The notes beneath the pieces were generated by a model that did not search any database, was not told where the DNA came from, and was given only the letters and a program-made list of their open reading frames with translations. 64,000 nucleotides of DNA, taken from NCBI RefSeq assembly GCF_011440305.1, contig NZ_JAAOIW010000004.1, positions 434,001-498,000 on the forward strand, written 5' to 3'. Shown here piece after piece: positions 54,980 to 63,073 of the stretch. Positions within the stretch are counted from its first letter, which is position 1. Each line of letters begins with the position of its first letter. The position numbers were made by a program, and so were the translations under genes. This DNA comes from Paenibacillus agricola (lineage in GTDB: Bacteria > Bacillota > Bacilli > Paenibacillales > NBRC-103111).

Positions 54980-56242
54980 TCAATGCTCAGCCCAGCTATC
55001 TAGGTATTGCTTCTGTTCATCGGTCAGCTTATCGATTGTTACGTTCATGGAAGCCAATTTATAACGGGCAACCTGCTCGTCAAGATCGTAAGGAACATTA
55101 ACAACCTTTTGACCGATTGTTTTGTAATTATCGTTTACATACTTCAAGGACATTGCTTGTAAGGCAAATGTCATATCCATAATTTCTGCCGGATGTCCAT
55201 CGCCTGCAGCCAAATTGACCAAACGGCCTTCTGCGATCAAATACACCTTGCGACCGTCTTTAAGCTTATATTCCTCGATATTGCGGCGAACGGTACGCTT
55301 GGATTCCGAAAGCTCATCCAATTCTGGCTTGTTCACTTCGATATCGAAATGGCCCGCATTGGAAAGAATAGCGCCATCCTTCATCACTTTATAGTGCTCG
55401 CCGCGGATAACATCACGGTTACCTGTAACGGTTACGAAGAAATCGCCGATTGCGGCTGCTTCTACCATTGACATTACAGCATATCCGTCCATGTAGGCTT
55501 CAACTGCACGAATGCCGTCAATTTCCGTAACTACTACGTTAGCGCCAAGCCCCTTTGCACGCATAGCAACACCTTTACCGCACCAGCCGTAGCCAACTAC
55601 AACAACAGTTTTACCAGCTACAACCAGATTCGTTGTACGGTTGATGCCATCCCATACAGATTGGCCTGTACCATAACGGTTATCAAACAAATATTTGCAA
55701 TACGCATCGTTAACCGCAATCATTGGGAATTGCAGCTTGCCGTCTTTTTCCATCGCTTTCAGACGTAAAATGCCTGTAGTCGTTTCTTCGGCGCCACCGC
55801 GAACGTTTTTCAGCAAATCCTTGCGCTCGGAATGCAGCATCGAAACCAAATCGCCGCCATCATCGATAATAAGATCCGGTTCGGTTTCCAAGGTTTTGAT
55901 CAACAATTCTCTATATTCTTGCGGATCTGGGTTGTACTTGGCAAATACGGTAATACCGTCTTCTACCAAGGCTGCACAAACATCATCCTGGGTGGACAAC
56001 GGATTGCTTCCGCAAATAGCTACTTCAGCGCCACCCGCTTTAACCACTTTGGCCAAATAAGCCGTTTTGGCTTCCAAATGCAAGGAAATCGCTACTTTAA
56101 GCCCTTTGAAAGGCTGTTCTTTTTCAAACTGCTCTCTAATTCGGTTCAAAACCGGCATATGGGCATTTACCCATTCGATTTTCAGGTGGCCTTCTGGTGC
56201 TAAAGCTAAATCTTTAATAATACTACGATCTTTCGTGTTCAT
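54980..56242 (-). CDS. ahcY: Adenosylhomocysteinase
   Basis: 420 aa. NAD-binding 'VVVVGYGWCGKGVAMRAKGLGANVVVTEID', 'NRYGTGQSVWDGINRTTN', 'ILSNAGHFDIEVN' and 'YLIAEGRLVNLAAGDGHPAEIMDMTFALQAM' are intact. It splits S-adenosylhomocysteine into adenosine and homocysteine, keeping methylation going. Many Bacillus species use Pfs/LuxS instead, so this is a notable pathway choice. Follows bshC; a hairpin repeat lies between. Confidence 0.96.
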   Translation of the reverse strand: MNTKDRSIIKDLALAPEGHLKIEWVNAHMPVLNRIREQFEKEQPFKGLKVAISLHLEAKTAYLAKVVKAGGAEVAICGSNPLSTQDDVCAALVEDGITVFAKYNPDPQEYRELLIKTLETEPDLIIDDGGDLVSMLHSERKDLLKNVRGGAEETTTGILRLKAMEKDGKLQFPMIAVNDAYCKYLFDNRYGTGQSVWDGINRTTNLVVAGKTVVVVGYGWCGKGVAMRAKGLGANVVVTEIDGIRAVEAYMDGYAVMSMVEAAAIGDFFVTVTGNRDVIRGEHYKVMKDGAILSNAGHFDIEVNKPELDELSESKRTVRRNIEEYKLKDGRKVYLIAEGRLVNLAAGDGHPAEIMDMTFALQAMSLKYVNDNYKTIGQKVVNVPYDLDEQVARYKLASMNVTIDKLTDEQKQYLDSWAEH

Positions 56243-56352
56243 TAAATTTCCTCCTTAGAGTTTTCGCAGAAAACTTACATCGTAAGCATCCACTTTTGAG
56301 TTTTCGCAGAAAACTTACTTCGTAAGCATCTACCTTTGAGTTTTCGCTTACC
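56243..56352 (-). promoter_or_regulatory. ahcY leader: tandem 40-bp hairpin repeat
   Basis: Read on the minus strand the unit GCTTACGAAGTAAG-TTTTCTGCGAAAACTC occurs in two and a bit copies with 40-bp period (56258-56349). Each unit carries two hairpins: CTTAC-GAA-GTAAG and AGTTTTCTGCGAAAACT. The last copy ends right before AGGAGG. The same unit precedes the DUF2626 gene at 61470. A shared RNA control element is likely. Confidence 0.7.
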
Positions 56353-57993
56353 TTACATATAACAAACCTTGTGTTGGCCATCTGGGACTATATCGCTATC
56401 CAGAATTTCATAAAGCCATGCATCTCCATATTTATTAAGATATGAAAAAATGTTATAAACGCGTTCCTGGGGCTTGCCCATAGGAACAACGGATAAGCCG
56501 ATACGCTGGAATTGGCGAAGGGATGCATCGAATTGTGAACGAGCCGCATCGGTTGCCTTTTGCTCCAGAAATTGAATTTGCTCCATTATCTTGCTCAAGT
56601 TGGTTTCTCCAAGCTTGCCAACACCCGGGTTAATACTAGCAATAAGCTCCACTAGCGGCTGGTAGCCTTCCTTGAAACGCGACCTGACTTCTTCAAATCG
56701 CTCCTCAAGCTTTAAGGTATCCTGGGAACGGAGCCATTCCTCTTGTTTGCCTTCCAGCCGGTTAAGCACGTCATCCAGGGACAAGCCGTACTTCGCCATA
56801 TTTTTCTGGATCGTTCCTTCAAGCAAGGTAAACTCCATACGCGGAATCACAATCGGCATTTTATTGCCTACTTTATGGAAGGCTTCTCGGGTAATCGCCC
56901 AATACGCTACCTCACCAGGACCGAGTACCGTCCCTAGCACCGGAAACAAATAATCCTGCATCAATGGTCTGGTCATTACGTTATTGCTTAGTCGCTCCGG
57001 TGAATAGGCAGCCCATTCCAGCAATTGCTCGCGGGAATAAATCCGCTCTTTTTTACGATCGGTAAAAGGTCCGCTCGCACCATCGGCATATAACAAAATG
57101 CGCTCTTCATCATCTACAACGAATAGATTGGCATTATGCTCATGAACTTCAACCTGGGAAGCATAACCTAATGCTTCGACCTTGGCTTTGCCGCTTTGCA
57201 CAGCATTATTCAATATATCATGCTCCCGAATCAATCGCTCAAACATCGGGGCTTCCAGCTGACGGACGAGCGGGTCATCGGAATTGATAAGCACCAGACC
57301 ATAGGTGCCAAATAGCTTAGCAATAATACGTGCAAAAAAGTCTACTAAGGTATTCGATTCCGCCGCTATCCTATGCAGCAAATCCATCCATCCCGGCTTG
57401 AATTCGGTTGGAATGAGTGATGCGTCCAATAGCTCAAGCGCCGTAACCCATTGCTCTTGAGCAATCTTCAGGCTGCTAACCGTGCTACGCTTACCTGTGG
57501 GATGCTCGATCTTGATTTTGCTGACCTGCATATCCGAGGATAAATAATACATATGGTTCACTTCTTCAAAATCATGGTCTTCGCCAGCAATCCAAAAAAC
57601 CGGAATGACAGGTCTGCCCAGCTTCTCCGAAGCCAGCTTAGCTGAACGAATCAGGGTAATCGCCTTATAAATCACAAGCGATTGTCCCGTAAATAAGCCT
57701 GCTTGCTGCCCACCAACGATACAAAGCGTTTCCTGCTGCTTTAACTTCCCAATGGCTTTAATAGCTTCAGGAGCATTGCCAATGGCTTTATTGTAAGCCT
57801 GCAAAACCCCAGCGAGCTGCCCGCGGTCTGCTAATATTGCATCCTCACGATCCAACCAAGCTGCGCGTTCTCCCCAAGATGATTCCTGCCAAGGGTTATA
57901 ATCAAACAAGTCGCTTACCTTGCCGAAATCTTGAATGTAATCCTCCGTTAAAGGCAGGCTGGATTTCCAATGAATCGATTCCACTTTCAACAA
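56353..57993 (-). CDS. bshC: Bacillithiol biosynthesis cysteine-adding enzyme
   Basis: 546 aa, family length. 'GGQQAGLFTGQSLVIYKAITLIRSA', 'IPVFWIAGEDHDFEEVNHMY', 'GPGEVAYWAITREAF' and a long coiled coil after 390 match BshC. It joins cysteine to glucosaminyl malate, the last step of bacillithiol synthesis. In Bacillus the gene sits in the ylbQ/panE region, as here. The start lies near 58000 with a purine-rich site. Confidence 0.95.
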   Translation of the reverse strand: MLKVESIHWKSSLPLTEDYIQDFGKVSDLFDYNPWQESSWGERAAWLDREDAILADRGQLAGVLQAYNKAIGNAPEAIKAIGKLKQQETLCIVGGQQAGLFTGQSLVIYKAITLIRSAKLASEKLGRPVIPVFWIAGEDHDFEEVNHMYYLSSDMQVSKIKIEHPTGKRSTVSSLKIAQEQWVTALELLDASLIPTEFKPGWMDLLHRIAAESNTLVDFFARIIAKLFGTYGLVLINSDDPLVRQLEAPMFERLIREHDILNNAVQSGKAKVEALGYASQVEVHEHNANLFVVDDEERILLYADGASGPFTDRKKERIYSREQLLEWAAYSPERLSNNVMTRPLMQDYLFPVLGTVLGPGEVAYWAITREAFHKVGNKMPIVIPRMEFTLLEGTIQKNMAKYGLSLDDVLNRLEGKQEEWLRSQDTLKLEERFEEVRSRFKEGYQPLVELIASINPGVGKLGETNLSKIMEQIQFLEQKATDAARSQFDASLRQFQRIGLSVVPMGKPQERVYNIFSYLNKYGDAWLYEILDSDIVPDGQHKVCYM

Positions 57994-58184
57994 CGGAAGC
58001 CGCCTCGCTTTATTTATAAATTATGTATCTACTTGATTGTACACATGTTCAATGAAATCGTCAAAAGCATAACCGGCAAAATACAACAATTTTCAAGCCT
58101 ACGTTTCAAAACCGACTCTTTTGGGGTATTTTATATAAGCACAGCAATCTAAAGAATCACTATCCGGGAAGGGAGTTTTTACTT

Positions 58185-58613
58185 ATGGTACAAGGAGTAA
58201 AAGACCAACAGCTTCAGGAAAAAATTCTAAAGGCGCTCGATAGCCATCCCATTTGTTCATTCGCAACGATTGAGGGCAATAAACCTAAAGTCCGTTACAT
58301 GGCGCTCTTCAATGACGAGCTAACCATTTATTTGGCTACGAATAAAAAAACACATAAGGTTGAAGAGCTTCAACAAAACCCTAATGTCCACATCTTAACT
58401 GGCTTTGACGGGAAACCTTCGTCGATCATTTTACAGATTGAAGGAACCGCCAAGCTTTCCCAGAATGAAGAGCTGAAGGAAAAGCTGTGGCAAAAAGATT
58501 TTGATCAATGGTTTGATGGCAAGCGTGACCCTAATTATGCTGTCATTGAAATCACACCAACTATGATTGAATATACGGACGGCGAAGGCAAGCCCGAGGT
58601 TTGGCAAGGCTAA
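58185..58613 (+). CDS. Pyridoxamine-5'-phosphate-oxidase-fold protein (general-stress type)
   Basis: 142 aa. 'ICSFATIEGNKPKVRYMALFNDELTIYLATNKKTHKVEELQQNPNVHIL' is the flavin-binding split-barrel of GSP26-like proteins. It probably binds FMN or F420-like cofactor and reduces a small molecule. Divergent from bshC. Ribosome site GGGAAGGGAG is clear. Terminator-like hairpin AGACCG/CGGTCT at 58641-58666 follows. Confidence 0.88.
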   Translation: MVQGVKDQQLQEKILKALDSHPICSFATIEGNKPKVRYMALFNDELTIYLATNKKTHKVEELQQNPNVHILTGFDGKPSSIILQIEGTAKLSQNEELKEKLWQKDFDQWFDGKRDPNYAVIEITPTMIEYTDGEGKPEVWQG

Positions 58614-58640
58614 TCTATTTCCCCAGCATAGCTGGCAAAC

Positions 58641-58678
58641 AGACCGTGTCCCATGGGGCGCGGTCTTTCCATATATTT
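58641..58678 (+). terminator. Terminator after the PPOX-fold gene
   Basis: Stem AGACCGTGTCCC / GGGGCGCGGTCT (imperfect) followed by a late T-run. It lies only 5 bp before the convergent ComFB stop. Confidence 0.6.
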
Positions 58679-58682
58679 TTTG

Positions 58683-58964
58683 TTACTTTTGGCTTAAATC
58701 CGATGGCCGTTCTGAATGCTGCACCTTATCTATCGCATAAGATAATTCACGGAAAACATCCGTTTCCATTTGCGATCTCAATTGCGTTTTGGCAAAAACC
58801 TCACCTTGCTGCGTAGATACATATTTAGCAGGCAAACGATTTAATACAATTGCCATCACATCGCTTTGCTCTTTCTCTACAAGAGTCAAACCACCTGCTT
58901 GATGTTGCATCAAATCTTTTAGGCAGCTCTTCACTATATCTTCCATTAGGTTATGTACTTCCAT
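58683..58964 (-). CDS. ComFB-family protein
   Basis: 93 aa. 'VHNLMEDIVKSCLKDLMQ' and 'DVMAIVLNRLPAKYVSTQQGEVFAKTQL' match ComFB. The zinc-binding cysteines found in many members (CxCxxC region) are replaced by a Gly/Thr/Val stretch. ComFB is a late-competence protein; some relatives bind cyclic dinucleotides. AGGGGG precedes the ATG. In the same block as DUF3397 and panE. Confidence 0.82.
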   Translation of the reverse strand: MEVHNLMEDIVKSCLKDLMQHQAGGLTLVEKEQSDVMAIVLNRLPAKYVSTQQGEVFAKTQLRSQMETDVFRELSYAIDKVQHSERPSDLSQK

Positions 58965-58978
58965 AAATTAATCCCCCT

Positions 58979-59374
58979 CTAGCTAGTTATCATATATGTG
59001 ACAATGGCGATACAAAGAAGAAGTATGTAACTGGCCGATAAAAAAATAAAACTAAACCGCAGCAGCGTTTTTGCCAGCTTCCAGGGATTTACTTTACCCT
59101 TAGTCCGATTCTGCAGGCTGCCGACCAGTCCACATACAATTAATAACACCAGAACAACCGCCCAAAAGCCGAAGTCTGTTTGAAATATTCGTTTGCTGAC
59201 CAAGGACACGGAGCCTATTAAAAACAAGGCGGTTACATCGATCGATCGATGCGTCGCTATTCGTTTATCACGTGTAAATCCGTATACAATCCCCCATACT
59301 AACAAAAATGGGATGAAGGGTAGCACAGCCATTAGACTATACACCATTTGTAGCCAATCTACCAACCCGCTCAT
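58979..59374 (-). CDS. DUF3397-family membrane protein
   Basis: 131 aa with about four membrane helices. 'DKRIATHRSIDVTALFLIGSVSLV' and the basic 'QNRTKGKVNPWKLAKTLLRFSF' segment fit DUF3397, which sits near panE and bshC in Bacilli. No enzymatic motif. Translation starts 20 bp after the panE stop. Confidence 0.82.
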   Translation of the reverse strand: MSGLVDWLQMVYSLMAVLPFIPFLLVWGIVYGFTRDKRIATHRSIDVTALFLIGSVSLVSKRIFQTDFGFWAVVLVLLIVCGLVGSLQNRTKGKVNPWKLAKTLLRFSFIFLSASYILLLCIAIVTYMITS

Positions 59375-59394
59375 AGCAGACCACCTGCTTTATT

Positions 59395-60387
59395 TTATAT
59401 TATTTCCCATTGCTGTTCAATGGAACGAATCATATAGTACAGAGCGGCGTGTGTGGGAAGCGGTAACGCTATTTGCTGGGCTTCTCTTAATAATCCGCCG
59501 GTGATGGCTTCGATCTCGGTTAATCTGCCAGCCTTTATATCCTGTAGCATGGAAGATTCGTTATCGGCGGTACGGGTACAAACGATTCCAATTTGCTCCC
59601 ATAAATCAGCAGAAAGTTGTATCCCCAATTGCTCCGCCAACATTGAGCCTTCCTCATATAAAGTGCGCATTAATGGCAAAAGCGCAGGTAAGTCCGGAAG
59701 CAACCCGTTACGAAGCTGTAAAATAGCGGTTAGAGGATTAATCACTGCATTGATTAACAGCTTGTCCCAAACTTTGCTATTGATGTTGTTCGACATCAAA
59801 GCGCTGAATCCTGCATCAATCAACAGATTGTGCAGAATGTTTCCGATATGCACATCGTCCTGCGAGATGCTAGAGCCATAGTGGCTGCCAAGCCATGTGG
59901 TTCCCTTCCCTGTATGCTTGACATGGCGCGGTGAGCTTTTAAATGCTCCTTCCGTCGTTACGGCACTCCATATTTGCTCCATGGGGATATATCGGCGCAG
60001 TACCTCGATATGGCCAATTCCGTTTTGAAAGCAGACCAAATGTGTCGATGGTGGGGTCAGCTGCTTGGCTAACTGCTGCGCGAGTAGGTCTGTAATGGCT
60101 GTTTGTTTTAGCATAAGCCATAAGTACGTCGGTTCTACAGCAATTCCAGGAGATCTGTCCGATTCCGTCCTTGGACCCAGCTCCTCAAAGGTATAGGCTG
60201 GAATATGTAAAAGCTGATTGATATCCAAGCCGTCTGGTCCCTTTTCTGTCAGGATTAAGCCCAATCTATCGATCTCTTCTGCTTGCTCAAAGCTACGCGT
60301 TACCAGCTCAACCTTTTGCCCTGCAAGGAACAACCGCGCGGCAACCATCATGCCTAATGCACCTGCACCAATTATCTTTATTTTCAT
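59395..60387 (-). CDS. panE: 2-dehydropantoate 2-reductase
   Basis: 330 aa from ATG 60387 (MKIKIIGAGALGMM) with GGGGAGGAG upstream; an earlier start at 60417 is weaker. NADPH motif 'IIGAGALGMMVAARL', catalytic Lys in 'NINSKVWDKLLINAVINPLTAIL' and 'CFQNGIGHIEVLRRYIP'. Makes pantoate for CoA synthesis. Near bshC and rsfA as in Bacillus ylb loci. Confidence 0.93.
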   Translation of the reverse strand: MKIKIIGAGALGMMVAARLFLAGQKVELVTRSFEQAEEIDRLGLILTEKGPDGLDINQLLHIPAYTFEELGPRTESDRSPGIAVEPTYLWLMLKQTAITDLLAQQLAKQLTPPSTHLVCFQNGIGHIEVLRRYIPMEQIWSAVTTEGAFKSSPRHVKHTGKGTTWLGSHYGSSISQDDVHIGNILHNLLIDAGFSALMSNNINSKVWDKLLINAVINPLTAILQLRNGLLPDLPALLPLMRTLYEEGSMLAEQLGIQLSADLWEQIGIVCTRTADNESSMLQDIKAGRLTEIEAITGGLLREAQQIALPLPTHAALYYMIRSIEQQWEII

Positions 60388-60454
60388 GTGCTCCTCCCCT
60401 CTATTTTTATAACCCAAGCTGAGCTAAATTTATCATAGCAGACTGCCAGACACA

Positions 60455-60487
60455 AACAAAACCCTGCAAGCAAGATGCCTGCAGGGT
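60455..60487 (-). terminator. Terminator of the RsfA gene
   Basis: Read on the minus strand: ACCCTGCA / TGCAGGGT with a 10-base loop then TTTTGTTTG. Confidence 0.8.
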
Positions 60488-60492
60488 ACCTC

Positions 60493-61140
60493 TCAATCTA
60501 TTCTCTCTAAATTACCATTGGCATCCATTTTAAAACGTGCCTTATGCTCATCCTCTTCCTCCACAAGAAAAGCCAGCTTACGGGCACGGTCCATAATTTG
60601 GATCAACGCTTTATAATCATCATTGACGACACGATAATCGGTTTCAACTACATTGACCTGCTTGTTTAATACATCGTTATCTTTGCGCAGCCTATCAAGC
60701 TCATCCTGCTTTTCATATAACTCTTTTTCCAAGTGGCGGATGTGCCTGGACATTTCCTGGTAGCTGCCTTTCCATTGGCGCAAAAAACGAATAACAGCTT
60801 CCATCGAGATCGATTCCTCGGTGAACGATTCATTGACTCTGCTTCCGACCCCATGCTCTAGCAATGCCGTGTGGCTAGATACGGCCGCATAAGTGGAATG
60901 CTTTTTTAGCTGATTGCGTTTTTGGCGCTGGGTTTTGGCATTTTGAATCGCATCCTCATACTTTTTCCTAACATAGCTGTTCCAGCGAAAGCCACAGGCA
61001 GCTGAAGTTCTACCTATTTTCTCGCCCACCTCTTCAAAAGCGGATAGCTGTGTGCTGCCTTCACGTATATGTCGCAGCGTTACTTCCGCTAGCATCAAAT
61101 CATCCTCTTCGCTCCAAGCATCCTGTCTGATTACTGTCAT
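60493..61140 (-). CDS. RsfA-family transcriptional regulator
   Basis: 215 aa. Myb/SANT-like N terminus ('RQDAWSEEDDLMLAEVTLRHIREGSTQLSAFEEVGEKIGRTSAACGFRWNSYVRK') followed by a long coiled coil (about 120-180). In B. subtilis RsfA is a prespore sigma-F-dependent regulator. Length and layout fit that family. The gene has its own terminator, and the divergent side carries the DUF2626 promoter. Confidence 0.9.
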   Translation of the reverse strand: MTVIRQDAWSEEDDLMLAEVTLRHIREGSTQLSAFEEVGEKIGRTSAACGFRWNSYVRKKYEDAIQNAKTQRQKRNQLKKHSTYAAVSSHTALLEHGVGSRVNESFTEESISMEAVIRFLRQWKGSYQEMSRHIRHLEKELYEKQDELDRLRKDNDVLNKQVNVVETDYRVVNDDYKALIQIMDRARKLAFLVEEEDEHKARFKMDANGNLERID

Positions 61141-61502
61141 ACAATAGCAGTCCTCCTAGCCCTGGTTAATCAAACATCCATCTATCAAAGTAAGACGTGG
61201 AATGTTGCGTTATTTAATCTCTATGCCCATAATAGAATTCATAGAATCGTTTTCTACTATTTTGTATTGCCATTTTTAGTGGGACTCATACGTTGGGCCC
61301 TTAAATCGCCCCTAACTTAAATGTTTAAATTTCGTCACTGTTTGGACGTTTACACCAAAGGACTGTGCGGGTATAATATTGAATAGTGAACTAATGTAAG
61401 AAACTTTGGGGAATACTAGCTTTCGAAGTCAATTTTCTTTGAAAATTTAGTTATCGCTTACGAAGTAAGTTTTTCTTGGAAAAACTAATAGGGGGTGCAA
61501 AT
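61141..61502 (+). promoter_or_regulatory. DUF2626 gene promoter and hairpin leader
   Basis: TTTACA (61349-61354), 17-bp spacer, TATAAT (61372-61377). The roughly 120-nt leader holds ATTTTCTTTGAAAAT, then GCTTACGAAGTAAG and AGTTTTTCTTGGAAAAACT, ending next to AGGGGGTG. This is the same element as in the ahcY leader. The upstream part to 61348 shows no gene. Confidence 0.7.
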
Positions 61503-61733
61503 ATGGATCGGATGTTTCGCGTTCTTGGATTTTGGACGCTCATTATCGGATTAATGGCTTTAGCTGGCGGGATGGTTCCCATGGCCATGATCTTCTTCGC
61601 TCAAACCGTAATCTTCATGCTCTTGGGCTATTTGGGATTATCCGAACGTACCTACATATTGCTTTTCTGGGGGTACATGGTTATTTCATTTACCGGTTTT
61701 ACGTATTGGTCTTTCTTCAGAATGTCCGTCTAA
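61503..61733 (+). CDS. DUF2626-family membrane protein (YqgY-like)
   Basis: 76 aa from ATG 61503 with GGGGGTG 7 bases upstream (the frame opens at 61476). Two or three membrane helices; 'MDRMFRVLGFWTLIIGLMALAGGMVP', 'AQTVIFMLLGYLGLSER', 'GFTYWSFF' match DUF2626, a Bacillales family with no known role. Preceded by the shared hairpin leader. Confidence 0.85.
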   Translation: MDRMFRVLGFWTLIIGLMALAGGMVPMAMIFFAQTVIFMLLGYLGLSERTYILLFWGYMVISFTGFTYWSFFRMSV

Positions 61734-61767
61734 TCGGCTTTGGATGTTTAACCAGTGTAGAACGAGG

Positions 61768-61807
61768 GAAAAAAGGTGAACTGCTTTTACAGCGGTTCAC
61801 CTTTTTT
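61768..61807. terminator. Bidirectional terminator overlapping the MidA gene end
   Basis: GGTGAAC-GC / GC-GTTCACC with A-run left and T-run right. It ends the DUF2626 gene. The stop codon of the minus-strand methyltransferase (61787-61789) is inside it, so the stem is also coding. Confidence 0.85.
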
Positions 61808-62914
61808 CTGTACCAACACCTTAAACAACTCGCTCATCTGGTCGCTCAGCAAAAGCTGACGGACGGCACGGTTGCGCCGGGCAGCAGGGCTAAAAGGATC
61901 GGTTGAGCTCGTATTTTGCAGCTTGTCCAACAAGCCGTTACTGACCAAAAATTGCTTTTGCGTCAATAAGATTTCAGCCTCTAAGCCTACATCAAGCCCC
62001 GCCTCTGCAAGCGCCGTGAAATTGACATGGGCAGTAAGGTCCTGCAGTCCCGGCGCAGCGTAAGGGTTATCCGCGGCTGTATGGTTCTGGTAGCACATCA
62101 GTGTTCCATTCATACGGTGCTCCGCAACGATTTCTTCCGCACAATCGCCATAATCAATGCTCAGCAGTTGTCCATTGCCCAGGGCATGGCCTATTCGGCT
62201 TATCCAATGCAGAGCCTCAAGATTAATTTCCAGACGTTGCCGATGATGCAGCTGTACAGGGATATGTTGAAGGTACTTCCTAAGTGGGCTCTCCGCATGA
62301 ATAGCAACCAGTTTTTCCTGAAAGCAGGCTTTTGTTTCCTCCCACTCTACCCAGATCTCCATGGGCTCATCTTTCAGCATCTGAATACGATGTACAGGTA
62401 AGGCATCAACAAATTCATTTGAGAAAACGATGGTATCCGTCCATGGCCCTCCAGCCAACCATTGCTCCTCCGACATCCACCTGACACGTCCCGCCGCCTC
62501 ATGCTCCAATAAGCTTGTTGCCTGCAGACTTTGATGGTGAGGGCTAATCTCCACAGAAATATAGTGGATTCTCTCATAGACATCCGAATAATTGAGCTTA
62601 AGCTCATCAAGGAGCTGCTTGGCCAATCCCCCATTGCCCCCACCCCATTCCACACAGGTGAGACGCTTTATGGAACCATTGATACGTGCTTGTCCCGCCA
62701 TATATTGGGCTAATACCTCACCAAACAGCCCCCCAATCGACGTACTTGTATAAAAATCACCTTTTTTTCCAACCTTCTCTTTATCACTGCAATAATATCC
62801 ATAATCAGGATGGTACAAGCACAGCTCCATATACTCGCGAAAGGAAATAGCCTGTTCGGAGCTCATCTTCATACGTTCTATAATCACTTCTTGAAGCCTT
62901 TGATTCTCTACCAC
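61787..62914 (-). CDS. MidA/NDUFAF7-family SAM-dependent methyltransferase
   Basis: 375 aa. 'ISFREYMELCLYHPDYGYYCS', 'GKKGDFYTSTSIGGLFGEVLAQYM', SAM motif 'CVEWGGGNGGLAKQLLDEL' and 'TIVFSNEFVDALPVHRIQ' match the MidA/DUF185 family. Relatives methylate an arginine of a complex I subunit in mitochondria; bacterial targets are unclear. The last codons lie in a terminator stem. Confidence 0.9.
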   Translation of the reverse strand: MVENQRLQEVIIERMKMSSEQAISFREYMELCLYHPDYGYYCSDKEKVGKKGDFYTSTSIGGLFGEVLAQYMAGQARINGSIKRLTCVEWGGGNGGLAKQLLDELKLNYSDVYERIHYISVEISPHHQSLQATSLLEHEAAGRVRWMSEEQWLAGGPWTDTIVFSNEFVDALPVHRIQMLKDEPMEIWVEWEETKACFQEKLVAIHAESPLRKYLQHIPVQLHHRQRLEINLEALHWISRIGHALGNGQLLSIDYGDCAEEIVAEHRMNGTLMCYQNHTAADNPYAAPGLQDLTAHVNFTALAEAGLDVGLEAEILLTQKQFLVSNGLLDKLQNTSSTDPFSPAARRNRAVRQLLLSDQMSELFKVLVQKKGEPL

Positions 62915-63073
62915 AAACGTACACCACCATCTAATAAAATAATTTAGTTGTTCGATTAACGAGGATTAAGGGTAAGGATATAAAGCACTCGATTAAGTAA
63001 AGACAAACGAGCCCAAAGTCGTTATAATAGGTTAGATCCTAAATTGCAGCAGAATTGGAAGGAGTACATAGCT

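Noticed and set aside
56258-56349. CRISPR-like array upstream of ahcY
   Set aside because: Only two full 40-bp units with no variable spacers and no cas genes; better read as a leader hairpin repeat.
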